Positions 45,890-55,693 are shown, numbered from the stretch's first letter. The stretch is DNA of 64,000 bases from Lysinibacillus sp. BPa_S21 (GCF_023337795.1 NZ_JALIRS010000016.1:1-64000); one strand, 5' to 3'. Translations and numbers: made by a program. Notes: generated by a model not told the origin, from the letters alone.

Positions 45890-46042
45890 ACGCTGATGGC
45901 TGAACGTCTGATAAACTATGGCAAACGCTGATAAACTTCTGACAATCGCTGATAAAATAACAGAATCGCTGATAAACCTTCGACAATCGCTGATAAAGTG
46001 AACAAAATCGCTGATAAAATAACAGAATCGCTGATAAATCCT
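45890..46042 (+). repeat. Tandem CGCTGATAAA repeats
   Basis: About eight units of 20-21 bases with the conserved half AATCGCTGATAAA and a variable half of 7-8 bases. Two units are identical (AATCGCTGATAAAATAACAG). Non-coding. Reverse copies occur at 35018-35070. Confidence 0.8.
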
Positions 46043-46230
46043 ATTTTAATGTTACAAAGATTTCTCAAACTAAAGATAGAGCATTGTACTAGCTTAAATA
46101 ATGAGTGAATCTTTAGTTAAATTCTCAAAACTTAAATATATAATGTCCGAAAAATTGTTTTTCTTATTTACCACTGGTATAATTTTGGTAACTTTTATGT
46201 AGAAGAATCGTTACATTTTGGAGGGACAGT

Positions 46231-47892
46231 TTGTTTAAAAGAAAAATCTGGAGTGGCATTTTATGTTTCGCGTTAGCCGTCATGATTTTAACTTCATGGC
46301 CATTAAAAGAGGATGACTATAAAGAAGTTGAACCTAAAGACAGCGTTTCCCTAGAATTACCAAACTCCGCACAATTACATTTGGAAGCCAATGGTTTACT
46401 ACTACAAAAAACCAAAAGTGCAAATAACACAAATATTCATTCAACGGATCAAACAACTTTCTATAATTTATTTGAAGATGGGGAAAACAGGGGTTCCATT
46501 AAGGTCACTGTACGAGAAATCGATAATGGGGATTTCTTCATTTTCACTCAATTACAAAACAAAAGCAGCAAAGGTTATAGTGCTTCAATATCGTACCCAA
46601 TCAGCGGAAATATAAAGTATGATTTAACAGATTTCGAACGTCAGGAAATACAACATGAGCATGATCATGTATACGGAGTAGATCCAACCACTTATCCTAT
46701 TGGTCTGTTAAAAGTAAAGGAACATGAAAATTTAGTGACTAATATGATGATCAGCCGAAACTACATATCGAAAGAACTGATTACCAACTATGAGAACGGG
46801 GACAAGAGTGTAGTCCGGGAATTGACGAGTGAAAATAAGGACATGAAATTAACGAATGATGATAATGGCCTTACTATAACTCTTCCACTTCAATCAGAAG
46901 GAAATGATTTATCTGAAAACTGGCTGTTAGTGTCACAAAAGCCACTGTTTAAAAAAGAAGAAGTGCTCGATGAATGGATTAGCCAAAGTACAAAACAGTA
47001 TAAAGATACGAACAAATGGTATACAGCTGAAGGGCCCTATTCAAAACTCCCATGGTCGATCGAACCTGAAACAAAATTAGGATATGGGCGAAATCTAGTG
47101 AGGATCCAAGATAAAAAAGCCTTAAATTACTTTGAAACTACGCAGGAGCGATACTTCTACGATTTGCTATTAAATTCTGTTGCGAACTTATTTATTTTTC
47201 AAGGGGATAAAAAAGGCTTATGGGAAACGGAATATACGAGTACATGGTTAAAAAAAGATTACGGAATCCAAGCTCCCTATACCGATACTAGACATAACGA
47301 GAATGTCGCGCTATTCCTAAAAAAAACAGGAGACATGCTTGGCATCAAAGAGCTCAAAAATTCGACCATCACTTATGCAGACTTTTTGGTCGATCAGACG
47401 AAAAACGGCAACATAATCGAAGTTCCAAATGGTGGTTACCTGGTGACCGATTATTATTCTCCCCAGCAGACAAAGAAGACACATACATCGTTAAATCATG
47501 CGTTAGGAGAAATGAACTTCTTACTAGAATCCTATCAACAAACAAAAGAAAAAACCTATTTGGATGTAGCCCAAAATATGAGACGGGGTGTTGAAAACAT
47601 TGGTGAAAAATGGTTACGAGAGAATGGAGATGTGTGGTATCAGATGAATAGTGATTTCACTTTTGAAGGAATTGATTATCCTCTCTTAACGTTAGAAGAC
47701 TTACTGAAGTCTCAACAATCTTGGGAAGCTGTTGGAGAACAACGAAGTGAACTGTTTGATCGGCTCATTCGCTCAAAAACACGATATCTCGTGAATAGTA
47801 ATCAGGAAATTCTTCGACCAGTAGCGGACCTTCTTACCAACCAAGGATTCGGGGATATCATCGAAGGATACAAGAATATTCCTAAGTTTTAA
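46231..47892 (+). CDS. Secreted/anchored protein with helical-toroid-like C-terminus
   Basis: 553 residues. An N-terminal hydrophobic anchor or signal (IWSGILCFALAVMILTSWPL) is followed by a beta-rich region (about 40-260). The helical part (about 290-545) carries LNHALGEMNFLLESYQQT and YLDVAQNMRRGVENIGEKW, reminiscent of (alpha/alpha)6 barrels such as the D-glucuronyl C5-epimerase C-terminal domain. That resemblance is only suggestive. Extracellular polysaccharide binding or processing is possible. TTG start behind GGAGG. Monocistronic. Confidence 0.6.
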   Translation: MFKRKIWSGILCFALAVMILTSWPLKEDDYKEVEPKDSVSLELPNSAQLHLEANGLLLQKTKSANNTNIHSTDQTTFYNLFEDGENRGSIKVTVREIDNGDFFIFTQLQNKSSKGYSASISYPISGNIKYDLTDFERQEIQHEHDHVYGVDPTTYPIGLLKVKEHENLVTNMMISRNYISKELITNYENGDKSVVRELTSENKDMKLTNDDNGLTITLPLQSEGNDLSENWLLVSQKPLFKKEEVLDEWISQSTKQYKDTNKWYTAEGPYSKLPWSIEPETKLGYGRNLVRIQDKKALNYFETTQERYFYDLLLNSVANLFIFQGDKKGLWETEYTSTWLKKDYGIQAPYTDTRHNENVALFLKKTGDMLGIKELKNSTITYADFLVDQTKNGNIIEVPNGGYLVTDYYSPQQTKKTHTSLNHALGEMNFLLESYQQTKEKTYLDVAQNMRRGVENIGEKWLRENGDVWYQMNSDFTFEGIDYPLLTLEDLLKSQQSWEAVGEQRSELFDRLIRSKTRYLVNSNQEILRPVADLLTNQGFGDIIEGYKNIPKF

Positions 47893-47909
47893 TAAACCCC
47901 ATTATGCAA

Positions 47910-47948
47910 GAAGCTATTTTGATTGTCTTTTTCAAAATAGCTTCTTTT
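47910..47948 (+). terminator. Intrinsic terminator
   Basis: AGAAGCTATTTTGA pairs with TCAAAATAGCTTCT, followed by TTT. Confidence 0.88.
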
Positions 47949-48004
47949 GATTTACCTATAAGTTCAAAAAATTAATCTAAAGTCAAAATTCTAGCTTCCT
48001 ATTT

Positions 48005-48240
48005 GACAGTGTTTACACCAGCAGCGAGTCCTATGGCAAGGAAACAAGCTGCTATACCTAGCCTATGCTTCTATAAGTGATGATAAAAATAGTGAAGAGC
48101 AGTCCGCCCACAGCAATAGGAAGATGGGTAGAACTCATTATTTGAAAGAGTACTGTCGCAAGGCCACAATTCTTCTAATTGTCAACAATGCAAACGCTCC
48201 AAAAGCGACAAAAGCACAAGCTAGCTTAGCAATTTCTCAC
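48005..48240 (-). pseudogene. Decayed membrane protein gene
   Basis: On the minus strand, hydrophobic peptides appear in different frames: LACAFVAFGAFALLTIRRIV, then HLPIAVGGLLFTIFIITYRS, then AACFLAIGLAAGVNTVK ending in a stop. They look like consecutive helices of one small transporter broken by two frameshifts. No family is claimed. Confidence 0.6.
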
Positions 48241-48498
48241 CCAAGAGTTGAATCAAATGTTTGAAGGATATCTCGAAACAAAATATCACAAAAAATACTG
48301 GTTACTAATTTGGTCTGAGGCAACTTATTTTTACGATCTAAATTTATTTAGTAATGGTGAAAAAGGTTGTTGTAGACCCACTCGATATTCGTCTGATATC
48401 ATAGTTGAGTATTAATTAAAGGTAAAGGATTAAGGGTATTTGAGGAGAATTCTTTCCCTCATTTTTAGTGATAAAACTCTTAATCGGAGGAGAAATAA

Positions 48499-49404
48499 AT
48501 GGTTAGTGAGAGAGAACAAATAAGCAAAAAAGTTGCATGGATTGCACTTGTATCCAACCTAATTCTAATGATAGGTAAAATCTTTTTTGGTCTTTTTGGG
48601 GGTAGTGAGGCTGTATTTGCAGACGGAATTCACTCCGGGGCAGATGTAGTAGCTTCGATTGCTGTGCTAGCAGTTGTAGGGATCTCAAATAAACCACCTG
48701 ATAAGGATCACCCTTTTGGACATGGTAAGGCAGAGGTGATTAGTGAAGCAATCGTTGGGATTATTTTAATAATAGTTTCAATATATATATTAATAGAAGC
48801 AATTTTAGCATTTTTTGACAAGCCAGGTGTACCACAATACAGTGCATTAATAGCTGCAATAATTTCTTACATAGCGAAAGAAATATTATATAGATATTCT
48901 ATTAAACAGGGGAAAAAGTGGAATAGTAAGGCTATTATAGCGATTGCCTATGATCATAAGGGTGATATTGTCGCTTCCCTTGCAGCATTTATAGGAGTTC
49001 TCTTAGCAATTATAGGAAATGCAATTGGATGGACATTTTTGTTATACGCGGACGCTATCGCAAGTGCTTTAGTAGCTTATTTTATTTTTAGAATCGCAAT
49101 GGAATTAGTTAAACCTTCTGTTGATGTTTTAATGGAAAAAAGCGTGGATCAGGATCTTTTAGACGGTTATGAAGCTACGATTCATGAATTTCATCAAGTA
49201 AAACGAATAGACAAAATCCGCGCAAGAGAACACGGTCACTATAAGATTCTAGACGTTCGTCTATCACTCAATCATGATTTAACTATTAAACAAGGCCATG
49301 ATATAGCTCGTGATATTAAAAATGAACTATTAAATAAATACCCAGATGTTGGGGAAGTCCTTATTCATATTAATCCTTACTTTATAGAAACGAATCAAAA
49401 CTAA
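48499..49404 (+). CDS. Cation diffusion facilitator (CDF) transporter
   Basis: 301 residues, six membrane helices and a C-terminal cytosolic domain. Metal-site signatures are present: helix 2 DGIHSGADVVAS, helix 5 DHKGDIVAS, and DHPFGHGKAE between helices 2 and 3. It exports a divalent cation (Zn, Fe, Mn or Co) using proton exchange. The ATG follows GGAGGAG. Monocistronic, with a terminator after it. Confidence 0.92.
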   Translation: MVSEREQISKKVAWIALVSNLILMIGKIFFGLFGGSEAVFADGIHSGADVVASIAVLAVVGISNKPPDKDHPFGHGKAEVISEAIVGIILIIVSIYILIEAILAFFDKPGVPQYSALIAAIISYIAKEILYRYSIKQGKKWNSKAIIAIAYDHKGDIVASLAAFIGVLLAIIGNAIGWTFLLYADAIASALVAYFIFRIAMELVKPSVDVLMEKSVDQDLLDGYEATIHEFHQVKRIDKIRAREHGHYKILDVRLSLNHDLTIKQGHDIARDIKNELLNKYPDVGEVLIHINPYFIETNQN

Positions 49405-49505
49405 ACTACAAAAACGTGCAGTTCATAGCGCGGGGTAAAGCTAATGCTGAGGAGCATACAGCTTGTAATTAACTATAATAATAAACGTAACATGAATTTT
49501 ATTTA

Positions 49506-49553
49506 AAGAGCATGCTTTTTACTACAAGAGGTAAAAGGCCATGCTCTTTTTCA
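49506..49553 (+). terminator. Terminator of the CDF gene
   Basis: AAAGAGCATG pairs with CATGCTCTTT over a 26-base loop, followed by TT. Confidence 0.78.
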
Positions 49554-49731
49554 TTTTATACAAAAGATGGTGCTCAGGTATAGTCCCTTTTAAAAGTCCT
49601 TTGGAAAGAAGGGGATTGAAGTGATATACAAAATTTATTTCGATACACCTCAAATGTAAGAATTGTAAAAATATTCATAATATCTTATGGTTACTGTAAA
49701 TGCTTTGATCGAAAATGCGAGGGGGATGCCG

Positions 49732-50850
49732 GTGTTAAGAGCATTAAAAATAGGTCTAGTTATTGAGCGAGGTAATCGTAAAAATTTGGTCGCACTAGTT
49801 GCAGTTATCATTATCGTTTTCGGCTTTATGTTTTATATACAAGCACAAGCCCTTGGCAATCAAATTGTCGAGAAAAAGGGTGATTTTTATTCAGCGCAAG
49901 CTACACTATCAAAGTTTCAAGTTAAAGACGCTTCAGAAACAGGTGATGGAAGCGACTTATATAAAAATTTAGTTAAACAAAAAAGCAAGATTGCTTTACA
50001 AATAGCATCATTGACGATGGACAAACAATCTTTATATTTTGAGACTTCGCTGCAACTCGCAGAATTAAGAAAAGAGGCATTCGAATTAGAAGGCTACGAA
50101 AATATTGCAGAACTATTACCTTCTAAATTGCAAAATTCTATGAACTATCTTTATTTTAAGAGGATGATTGATGAAGAAAAGGATACACAATCCAATTTAT
50201 TTCAGTACATTCCGTTTTTATTATTTTTCTTTATTCACGTTGGAGCAGGCTGGTACATATTTATTAGCTTCCATACAAGCTCTATTTTACTAGATGATTT
50301 TGAGCATACTAGTATAATTCAAGGCTTTCCTGTGCAATTTGATCACTATATTTTATCTAAATGCATAATTGCCTTTTTATCCATAGTAACAAGCATTTTG
50401 CTCATTTTTATTTGCGCAATTCCATTGTGGGTCTTAAATGGACTTGGTAACCCATTAGAGCCTGTAGGGATATATGTAGGAAATGCCACATTAATATCTA
50501 CGATTCAATATATCGCAATGAGCGTTGGTTATATGATCTTAATTTCAATTTTTGTCATGTTGTTGTCGATTATATTAAATGTGTTACTAAAAAATATGTA
50601 TTTAACATTATTCGTACACTTTATTTTATTCTTTTTACCGATGATTTTTCCATCTCTTATTAGTTTAATCCCTTATAATCCTTTTAATTTCATGAACTTC
50701 AATGATATTTTACGAGGCGTTCCAGTAGATTTAGCAAAGCCTGTTGATATTTCTATGAATTTAGGCTTAATCATCATCTGTATTTGTATTATTTTAATGC
50801 TATTTGTCATTAAAACATTTTTCTCAACAGGAAAAATCAAAAGGGCATAA
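49732..50850 (+). CDS. ABC transporter permease (first of pair)
   Basis: 372 residues. One membrane helix (LVALVAVIIIVFGFMFYI) is followed by an extracytoplasmic region of about 130 residues, then five helices from residue 170. This is the ABC-2-like layout with the large loop after helix 1. The GTG at 49732 is chosen because GAGGGGG lies 6 bases upstream; earlier in-frame starts lack a site. Forms an exporter with the next permease and ATPase. Substrate unknown. Confidence 0.8.
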   Translation: MLRALKIGLVIERGNRKNLVALVAVIIIVFGFMFYIQAQALGNQIVEKKGDFYSAQATLSKFQVKDASETGDGSDLYKNLVKQKSKIALQIASLTMDKQSLYFETSLQLAELRKEAFELEGYENIAELLPSKLQNSMNYLYFKRMIDEEKDTQSNLFQYIPFLLFFFIHVGAGWYIFISFHTSSILLDDFEHTSIIQGFPVQFDHYILSKCIIAFLSIVTSILLIFICAIPLWVLNGLGNPLEPVGIYVGNATLISTIQYIAMSVGYMILISIFVMLLSIILNVLLKNMYLTLFVHFILFFLPMIFPSLISLIPYNPFNFMNFNDILRGVPVDLAKPVDISMNLGLIIICICIILMLFVIKTFFSTGKIKRA

Positions 50851-50866
50851 GGGAGGTATTATAAGC

Positions 50867-52081
50867 ATGTGGAGTTATTTCAAATTTGAAATTAAACAGT
50901 TTTTTACGAATAAAAAAAACTTAGCAATCTATTTTTTGCTTGCTTTTGCAACCCTTTTTTATGCATTTAAAATAGCGCCAACTTACAATCCAATTGAAAG
51001 TGTTGACTATGACGAAATTGAGGCACGCTATTTAACACGTCAGGAATTTTTAGATCATATGGAAGGTAGTGATTTAAATGGTGTTCATCCTTCCGTTATT
51101 TATGCGATTGGAATATTTAAGGAAATTAACCCTATAGATAAAAAAAGATTAGATGCATTAGATGAGGGGGATTTAAAACAATATGCAGATTTAACTCGCG
51201 ATTGGTACTACTTTACGAATTCGTTTACTTATAGAAATGAGGCATTTTTTTCATATAACTCAAAGTATTTTATCGAAAATAACAAGTATGCAGAAGATGA
51301 TGCCTTTTACGCCTATTTAGAGCAGGCTGTCCGTTATGATGCTTATTCGAAAGCAGATTACGAGTTATCATTGGATATTTTTGAACAACGCACAGCGCTT
51401 CAAACGTTCGAACGCTTATCAAAGGGATTACTTCCAATTATATTAATTGTCTGTGTCCTTCTTCTATCAATTGATATTGTTAAAAAGGATCAACGTCATC
51501 CATCTATTTTAAAGGGATTTCCAATTAGTGATTGGAAAAAGCTACTTGTGAAAATGTTCGTAGCACTACTAGGTAGCGTGGCATTATTTGCACCGCTTCT
51601 AATTGGCTTCTTTATCATAGGCTTACAATTCGGTTTTGGGAATTTCAATTTACCATCTCCTATGTATGCAGCTCAACTCGATTGGCATTTAGAAGGTCAA
51701 TTTGAAATGATGACATTAGGTACGTTTATAGTACAATCCTTAACGTTGCTATTTACATGGTTTATTGTCATTATCAGCGTTGTACTTTTATGCAGTATTC
51801 TATTCCGCAGTGAGATGGTCAATTTTGCTGTTGGCTTGCTCCTTATTTTTGGCGAAAATTTTTATGCCAGCCGTTACGTTGGCTATTTCTGGGACGTTCA
51901 AAATTATCCGACATCTTATATTCAAGTAGGACAAATTATTTCAAAAAGGCGAAATTTTTATTATATGAACAATAATTTAGATTTTACTTTAGGTTTACAG
52001 TTGTTATTTGGACTAGCAGGAGTTGTCATTTTGTTAATGATAGTTATTGCATTAAATAAGCGATATAAGTTAATGAAGTAG
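50867..52081 (+). CDS. ABC transporter permease (second of pair)
   Basis: 404 residues with the same topology as its neighbour: helix 1 (LAIYFLLAFATLFYAFKI), a loop of about 170 residues, then several helices. The two permeases share the motif GFP(I/V) in the cytosolic turn (KGFPISDWKKLLVKMF versus QGFPVQFDHYILSK), showing common descent. GGGAGG before the ATG at 50867 sets the start; 16 bases separate it from the first permease. Confidence 0.82.
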   Translation: MWSYFKFEIKQFFTNKKNLAIYFLLAFATLFYAFKIAPTYNPIESVDYDEIEARYLTRQEFLDHMEGSDLNGVHPSVIYAIGIFKEINPIDKKRLDALDEGDLKQYADLTRDWYYFTNSFTYRNEAFFSYNSKYFIENNKYAEDDAFYAYLEQAVRYDAYSKADYELSLDIFEQRTALQTFERLSKGLLPIILIVCVLLLSIDIVKKDQRHPSILKGFPISDWKKLLVKMFVALLGSVALFAPLLIGFFIIGLQFGFGNFNLPSPMYAAQLDWHLEGQFEMMTLGTFIVQSLTLLFTWFIVIISVVLLCSILFRSEMVNFAVGLLLIFGENFYASRYVGYFWDVQNYPTSYIQVGQIISKRRNFYYMNNNLDFTLGLQLLFGLAGVVILLMIVIALNKRYKLMK

Positions 52082-52092
52082 GAGGGGTAAAG

Positions 52093-53019
52093 ATGATTGA
52101 AATTCAAAATATTACAGTGCAATTTGGGGGAAATAAAGTGTTAAATGATATTTCAATGACATTTGAGCAAGGCGAAATGATCGGGCTTGTTGCACCAAAT
52201 GGAACGGGAAAATCTACATTTATGAATGTGTTGATGAATTATGTGAAACCTCTGAAAGGAAAGGTAGTATTTAAAGACAGCCTAAGTTACTCGAATAAAT
52301 CAAATGAAGTGAAAATTCATAAATTCGTATCGATGATGCCCGATCAAAGTGACTTGTATAATCACTTAAGCGGACGCGAGCATTTAAAAATGTTTGCAAC
52401 AATGTGGCAATCCGATGTAAAACTGATTGATGAAACAATCGAAGCATTAAATATGAAACACTATGTGAATAAAAAAACAGGCACGTATTCCCTTGGTATG
52501 CGCCAGCGTCTATGCTTTGCTATGCAAATAGTCGCAAATACGGAAATTATGATGATGGACGAAGTAATGAACGGCCTTGATCCAAATAATGTAGAAATTA
52601 TTTCTAACTTATTATTACAGAAAAAGGCGGAAGGTAAGATTATTATTATTGCTTCGCATTTACTAGATAATTTAGAGAAATATGCAGACCGCATTTTCTT
52701 ATTTAACAAAGGGAAACTAGTTGATAGCAATCAAATCATTGAAGGTTTTAGTCAAGCGCAAATTAAAACGATTCGGGTAAAAAATATGGCAAGTGATACT
52801 AAAAAACAATTTCAAGAGCTATTTCCAACTATAAAACTTCAAACACTGACAAACGGCATGTCACTAATTCATTTACCAAGTTCTGAAGCAAGTTTATTGA
52901 GTTCGCTTACATCTTTTTTAGTTGAGAGAAATGTGGTGGATTTTGCATTTGGAAAAGTTACATTAAATGATTTGTATTCAATGTATTATCACGAAGATCA
53001 AAATGTGCCAGCCATTTGA
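52093..53019 (+). CDS. ABC transporter ATPase
   Basis: 308 residues: Walker A APNGTGKST, signature YSLGMRQRL (in place of LSGGQ), Walker B MMMDEVMNGLD, switch His (IASHLL). A C-terminal regulatory tail of about 90 residues follows, as in multidrug/antibiotic exporters of the BcrA/CcmA type. TAGGAGG before the ATG. Third gene of the exporter operon, closed by a strong hairpin. Confidence 0.9.
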   Translation: MIEIQNITVQFGGNKVLNDISMTFEQGEMIGLVAPNGTGKSTFMNVLMNYVKPLKGKVVFKDSLSYSNKSNEVKIHKFVSMMPDQSDLYNHLSGREHLKMFATMWQSDVKLIDETIEALNMKHYVNKKTGTYSLGMRQRLCFAMQIVANTEIMMMDEVMNGLDPNNVEIISNLLLQKKAEGKIIIIASHLLDNLEKYADRIFLFNKGKLVDSNQIIEGFSQAQIKTIRVKNMASDTKKQFQELFPTIKLQTLTNGMSLIHLPSSEASLLSSLTSFLVERNVVDFAFGKVTLNDLYSMYYHEDQNVPAI

Positions 53020-53052
53020 TTGATCATTAAAAAAGCCTTGAAAAATAGCCTT

Positions 53053-53090
53053 TTAATAAACGCTTGGATTAGTATCCAAGCGTTTATTAA
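53053..53090 (+). terminator. Terminator of the ABC exporter operon
   Basis: A perfect 17-bp inverted repeat (TTAATAAACGCTTGGAT and complement) with a 4-base loop. The T run is interrupted. Confidence 0.75.
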
Positions 53091-53164
53091 TGCAAATATT
53101 TTGTAAAATATGTGATTGGACTTCAAACTATTTTGTTATAATAAACAGAAAAGGGAGGGATTGT

Positions 53165-54004
53165 ATGAAATTAACCGTTTTAGTAGATAATAATACTTTA
53201 ATTGATCGTTATTTTTTAGGGGAACCAGGGCTTTCTTTTTTTATTGAAGATGATGGTAAACGTATCCTTTTTGATACCGGATATTCTGATGCCTTTATAA
53301 AGAATGCGGATAAAATGAGAATTGATTTAAGAAATCTTGATTATGTTGTCTTGTCACATGGGCATACGGATCATACATGGGGACTTACGCATTTAATTAG
53401 ACTACATATGGAAGCAAAAAATGAGGAAATACTACATAATACACCTAAGATTATTGGGCATCCATTGGTTTTTAACACAAAACTAATTGATCCTGTAGGA
53501 GAGATAGGGAGTATCTTATCTCATGAAAAGTTAAGTAGACACTTTCCAGTCCGATTAACGAAAGAACCATTATGGCTAACAGATCGACTAGTATTTCTAG
53601 GGGAAATTAAAAGAAGATTTGATTTTGAAGGAAATGATTGTATAGGGCAAGTTGTGACAGATCAAGGGAGTGTTAACGACTTCGTGTTGGATGACACAGC
53701 AATCGTTTATAAGTCTTCAGAAGGTTTAGTTATTATCGTAGGATGTGCACATTCCGGGATATGTAACATTATTGAATATGCCAAAGAGGTATGTCAGGAA
53801 GAAAGAGTAGTTGATATTATTGGAGGATTTCACCTACTAAATCCCACGAAAGAGCAGTTAGACAATACAGTTCGTTTTGTAAAAGATCTTAATCCTATTA
53901 AGCTTCATGCTTGCCATTGTACAGATTTACACTCTAAAATAGCTCTTTCGACAGTTGCTTATTTAGGAGAAGTTGGTGTAGGATTACAACTTTCCTATCT
54001 GTAA
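53165..54004 (+). CDS. MBL-fold metallohydrolase
   Basis: 279 residues. Zinc ligands are in LSHGHTDHTWG (HxHxDH motif), GCAHSG and GGFHL, with a terminal HACHCTD typical of the archaeal/bacterial metal-dependent hydrolase branch (7,8-dihydropterin synthase-like). It probably hydrolyses a phosphodiester or pterin-type ester; substrate unknown. AGGGAGG before the ATG at 53165 fixes the start. Monocistronic. Confidence 0.88.
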   Translation: MKLTVLVDNNTLIDRYFLGEPGLSFFIEDDGKRILFDTGYSDAFIKNADKMRIDLRNLDYVVLSHGHTDHTWGLTHLIRLHMEAKNEEILHNTPKIIGHPLVFNTKLIDPVGEIGSILSHEKLSRHFPVRLTKEPLWLTDRLVFLGEIKRRFDFEGNDCIGQVVTDQGSVNDFVLDDTAIVYKSSEGLVIIVGCAHSGICNIIEYAKEVCQEERVVDIIGGFHLLNPTKEQLDNTVRFVKDLNPIKLHACHCTDLHSKIALSTVAYLGEVGVGLQLSYL

Positions 54005-54433
54005 TGGGGAAGTAAGTATAACTTGACTTTAGAATTGTTGGTATAAAAGAAAAAATTGCTCCGTTACATGGGTCAATGACATAATTGGTTACTAAGTTGA
54101 ATTTCTTAAACGTTTGTAATGACTTTAAATGCTTACTTCATAAATGCAACCAAAAAGGAGCAAATAAAATTAGCACAGAATCATTTTAAACCCAGGTCTC
54201 AATTAATGATGAGCCTGGGCATTTGCGTTTATTAGCGCTTTCTAAGAGAAGATAACTCAATTGATTGAAGGTATTTCATCCATAGAGGTATATTTCTTTC
54301 TACGCCAGCCAAATATATGAAGTTTGCACTCAAATTTAGTTTTAACAATTAAATTTCTGATATGCTAGGGCACAATGTTGACAATCTACTATTTTTTTAT
54401 TATTATTTTAAAAACGTTAAGGAATCAATATCA
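54005..54433 (+). other. Gap between MBL gene and adenine riboswitch
   Basis: Contains a terminator (54192-54220) and the promoter region of the riboswitch (TTGACAATCTACTATTTTTT near 54374 is one candidate -35). No gene supported. Confidence 0.4.
54192..54220 (+). terminator. Probable terminator
   Basis: CCCAGGTCTCA pairs with TGAGCCTGGG (one bulge). The T content after it is modest, so confidence is limited. Confidence 0.55.
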
Positions 54434-54498
54434 TTTCGTATAACCCCAATAATATGGTTTGGGGGTCTCTACCAGGAACCGAAATTCCTGATTACGAA
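54434..54498 (+). promoter_or_regulatory. Adenine riboswitch aptamer
   Basis: Purine aptamer: P1 TTCGTA/TACGAA, P2 CCCCAA/TTGGGG with the conserved TATAA and TATGG flanks, P3 CAGGAA/TTCCTG, and the core GTCTCTACC. The base equivalent to position 74 (CCTGATTACG, first T) is U, which specifies adenine rather than guanine. It controls the adenosine deaminase gene. Confidence 0.93.
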
Positions 54499-54545
54499 GA
54501 AAGTACAAAACTTGTATTTTCTTTGTAGTCAGGAATTTTTTTGTA
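54484..54545 (+). terminator. Terminator/expression platform of the adenine riboswitch
   Basis: AATTCCTGATTAC and AAGAAA pair with TTTCTT and GTAGTCAGGAATT, followed by T7. The 5' arm reuses P3 and P1 of the aptamer, so adenine binding should block the terminator and turn the gene on, as in Bacillus pbuE. Confidence 0.9.
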
Positions 54546-54579
54546 TTTTAATCTAAAATTTTATTTCAGGAGGTTAAAA

Positions 54580-55572
54580 ATGAACTTTTTAACATTGCCC
54601 AAAATTGAACTTCACTGTCATTTGGATGGAAGCTTAAGGGCTGAAACAATTATCGATATTGCACAGAAGGAAGGCATTCAGCTACCCTCTTTTGATAAGG
54701 ATGAACTACAGAAGGAGTTGATTGCTCCGTTAGAATGTGAATCCCTTGATGAGTATTTAAAAAGATTTTCTCTTCCTAATTTAGTCATACAGTCCAAGGA
54801 GAACTTAAGAAGAATTACTTTTGAGCTATTTGAGGATGCAGCAAGAGAAAATGTGAAATATTTAGAAGTTAGATTTGCCCCGTTACTTCACACATTACAA
54901 GGCCTTGGTGTTGAAGAAGTTATTCAATCTGTTATAGAGGGGATGAGGGATGCTGAAAGCCGTTACGAAATAAAGGGAAATATCATCCTATCTTGCATGA
55001 GGACGATGTCTGTAGAAAGCGCATTTGAGGTGGTTGAAAAGGGGAAAAAGTTCCTCGGAAAAGGTGTGGTGGCAATTGACCTATGTGCATCTGAAGAAGA
55101 AGGATTTTGTGGAAAATTCGTAGATCCAATCGCATTAGCCAAAGAATATGGCTACAGAGTTACTATTCATGCCGGTGAAACTGGAATTGGTAAAAACGTG
55201 CTAGAAGCCGTTGAACTGTTAGGTGCCGAAAGAATAGGACATGGCGTATTTATTAAAAATTGTGCCGAGGCTTATAAGATTGTGAAAGAAAGGCAGATAG
55301 TGCTTGAAATGTGTCCAACAAGTAATGTCCAGACGAAGGCTGTTCATCATTATTCAGAACATCCGATTTATAAGTTCCATAAAGATGGAATAAAAGTGAC
55401 ATTTAATACGGATAACAGAACAGTATCAGATACTACAATGGCAAAAGAAATCCATTTAGTTAACAACGAATTTCATCTAAGTGAAGAAGACTATCGACAA
55501 ATTTATATTGATAGTGTAGAAGCATCCTTTGCGAACCAAGAAACGAAAGAATGGTGCTTGGCACAATATTAA
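54580..55572 (+). CDS. add: Adenosine deaminase
   Basis: 330 residues, metal-dependent amidohydrolase fold. Zinc/catalytic motifs: ELHCHLDGSLR (HxH), TIHAGET, GHGVF, CPTSNVQT and NTDN. Converts adenosine (possibly adenine-related substrates) to inosine plus ammonia in purine salvage. CAGGAGG before the ATG. Preceded by an ON-type adenine riboswitch, so expression should rise with adenine. Confidence 0.93.
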   Translation: MNFLTLPKIELHCHLDGSLRAETIIDIAQKEGIQLPSFDKDELQKELIAPLECESLDEYLKRFSLPNLVIQSKENLRRITFELFEDAARENVKYLEVRFAPLLHTLQGLGVEEVIQSVIEGMRDAESRYEIKGNIILSCMRTMSVESAFEVVEKGKKFLGKGVVAIDLCASEEEGFCGKFVDPIALAKEYGYRVTIHAGETGIGKNVLEAVELLGAERIGHGVFIKNCAEAYKIVKERQIVLEMCPTSNVQTKAVHHYSEHPIYKFHKDGIKVTFNTDNRTVSDTTMAKEIHLVNNEFHLSEEDYRQIYIDSVEASFANQETKEWCLAQY

Positions 55573-55648
55573 AGAAAATTAGGCTAAGCAACAACTTAAG
55601 TCTTTAATATCATCATAATCTCTTCGTGCATATTTTATCTTGAAAAAT

Positions 55649-55693
55649 AAAAAAGACCAAACATGGTAACGGGTTCTGTTTTGAAGTACAAAA
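55649..55693 (+). repeat. Left inverted repeat of a 1.4-kb segment
   Basis: GTAACGGGTTCTGTTTTGAA GTACAAAA (55666-55693; 28 bases) is the reverse complement of 57044-57071 with one mismatch. The similarity continues outward through AAAAAGACC. GGGTTCTGTT resembles the tips of IS6-family elements, but no transposase lies inside. Confidence 0.7.

Noticed and set aside
45890..46042. Possible CRISPR array
   Set aside because: Units are about 20 bases with a 12-13-base conserved part and 7-8-base variable part, far too short for repeats and spacers, and no cas gene is present.
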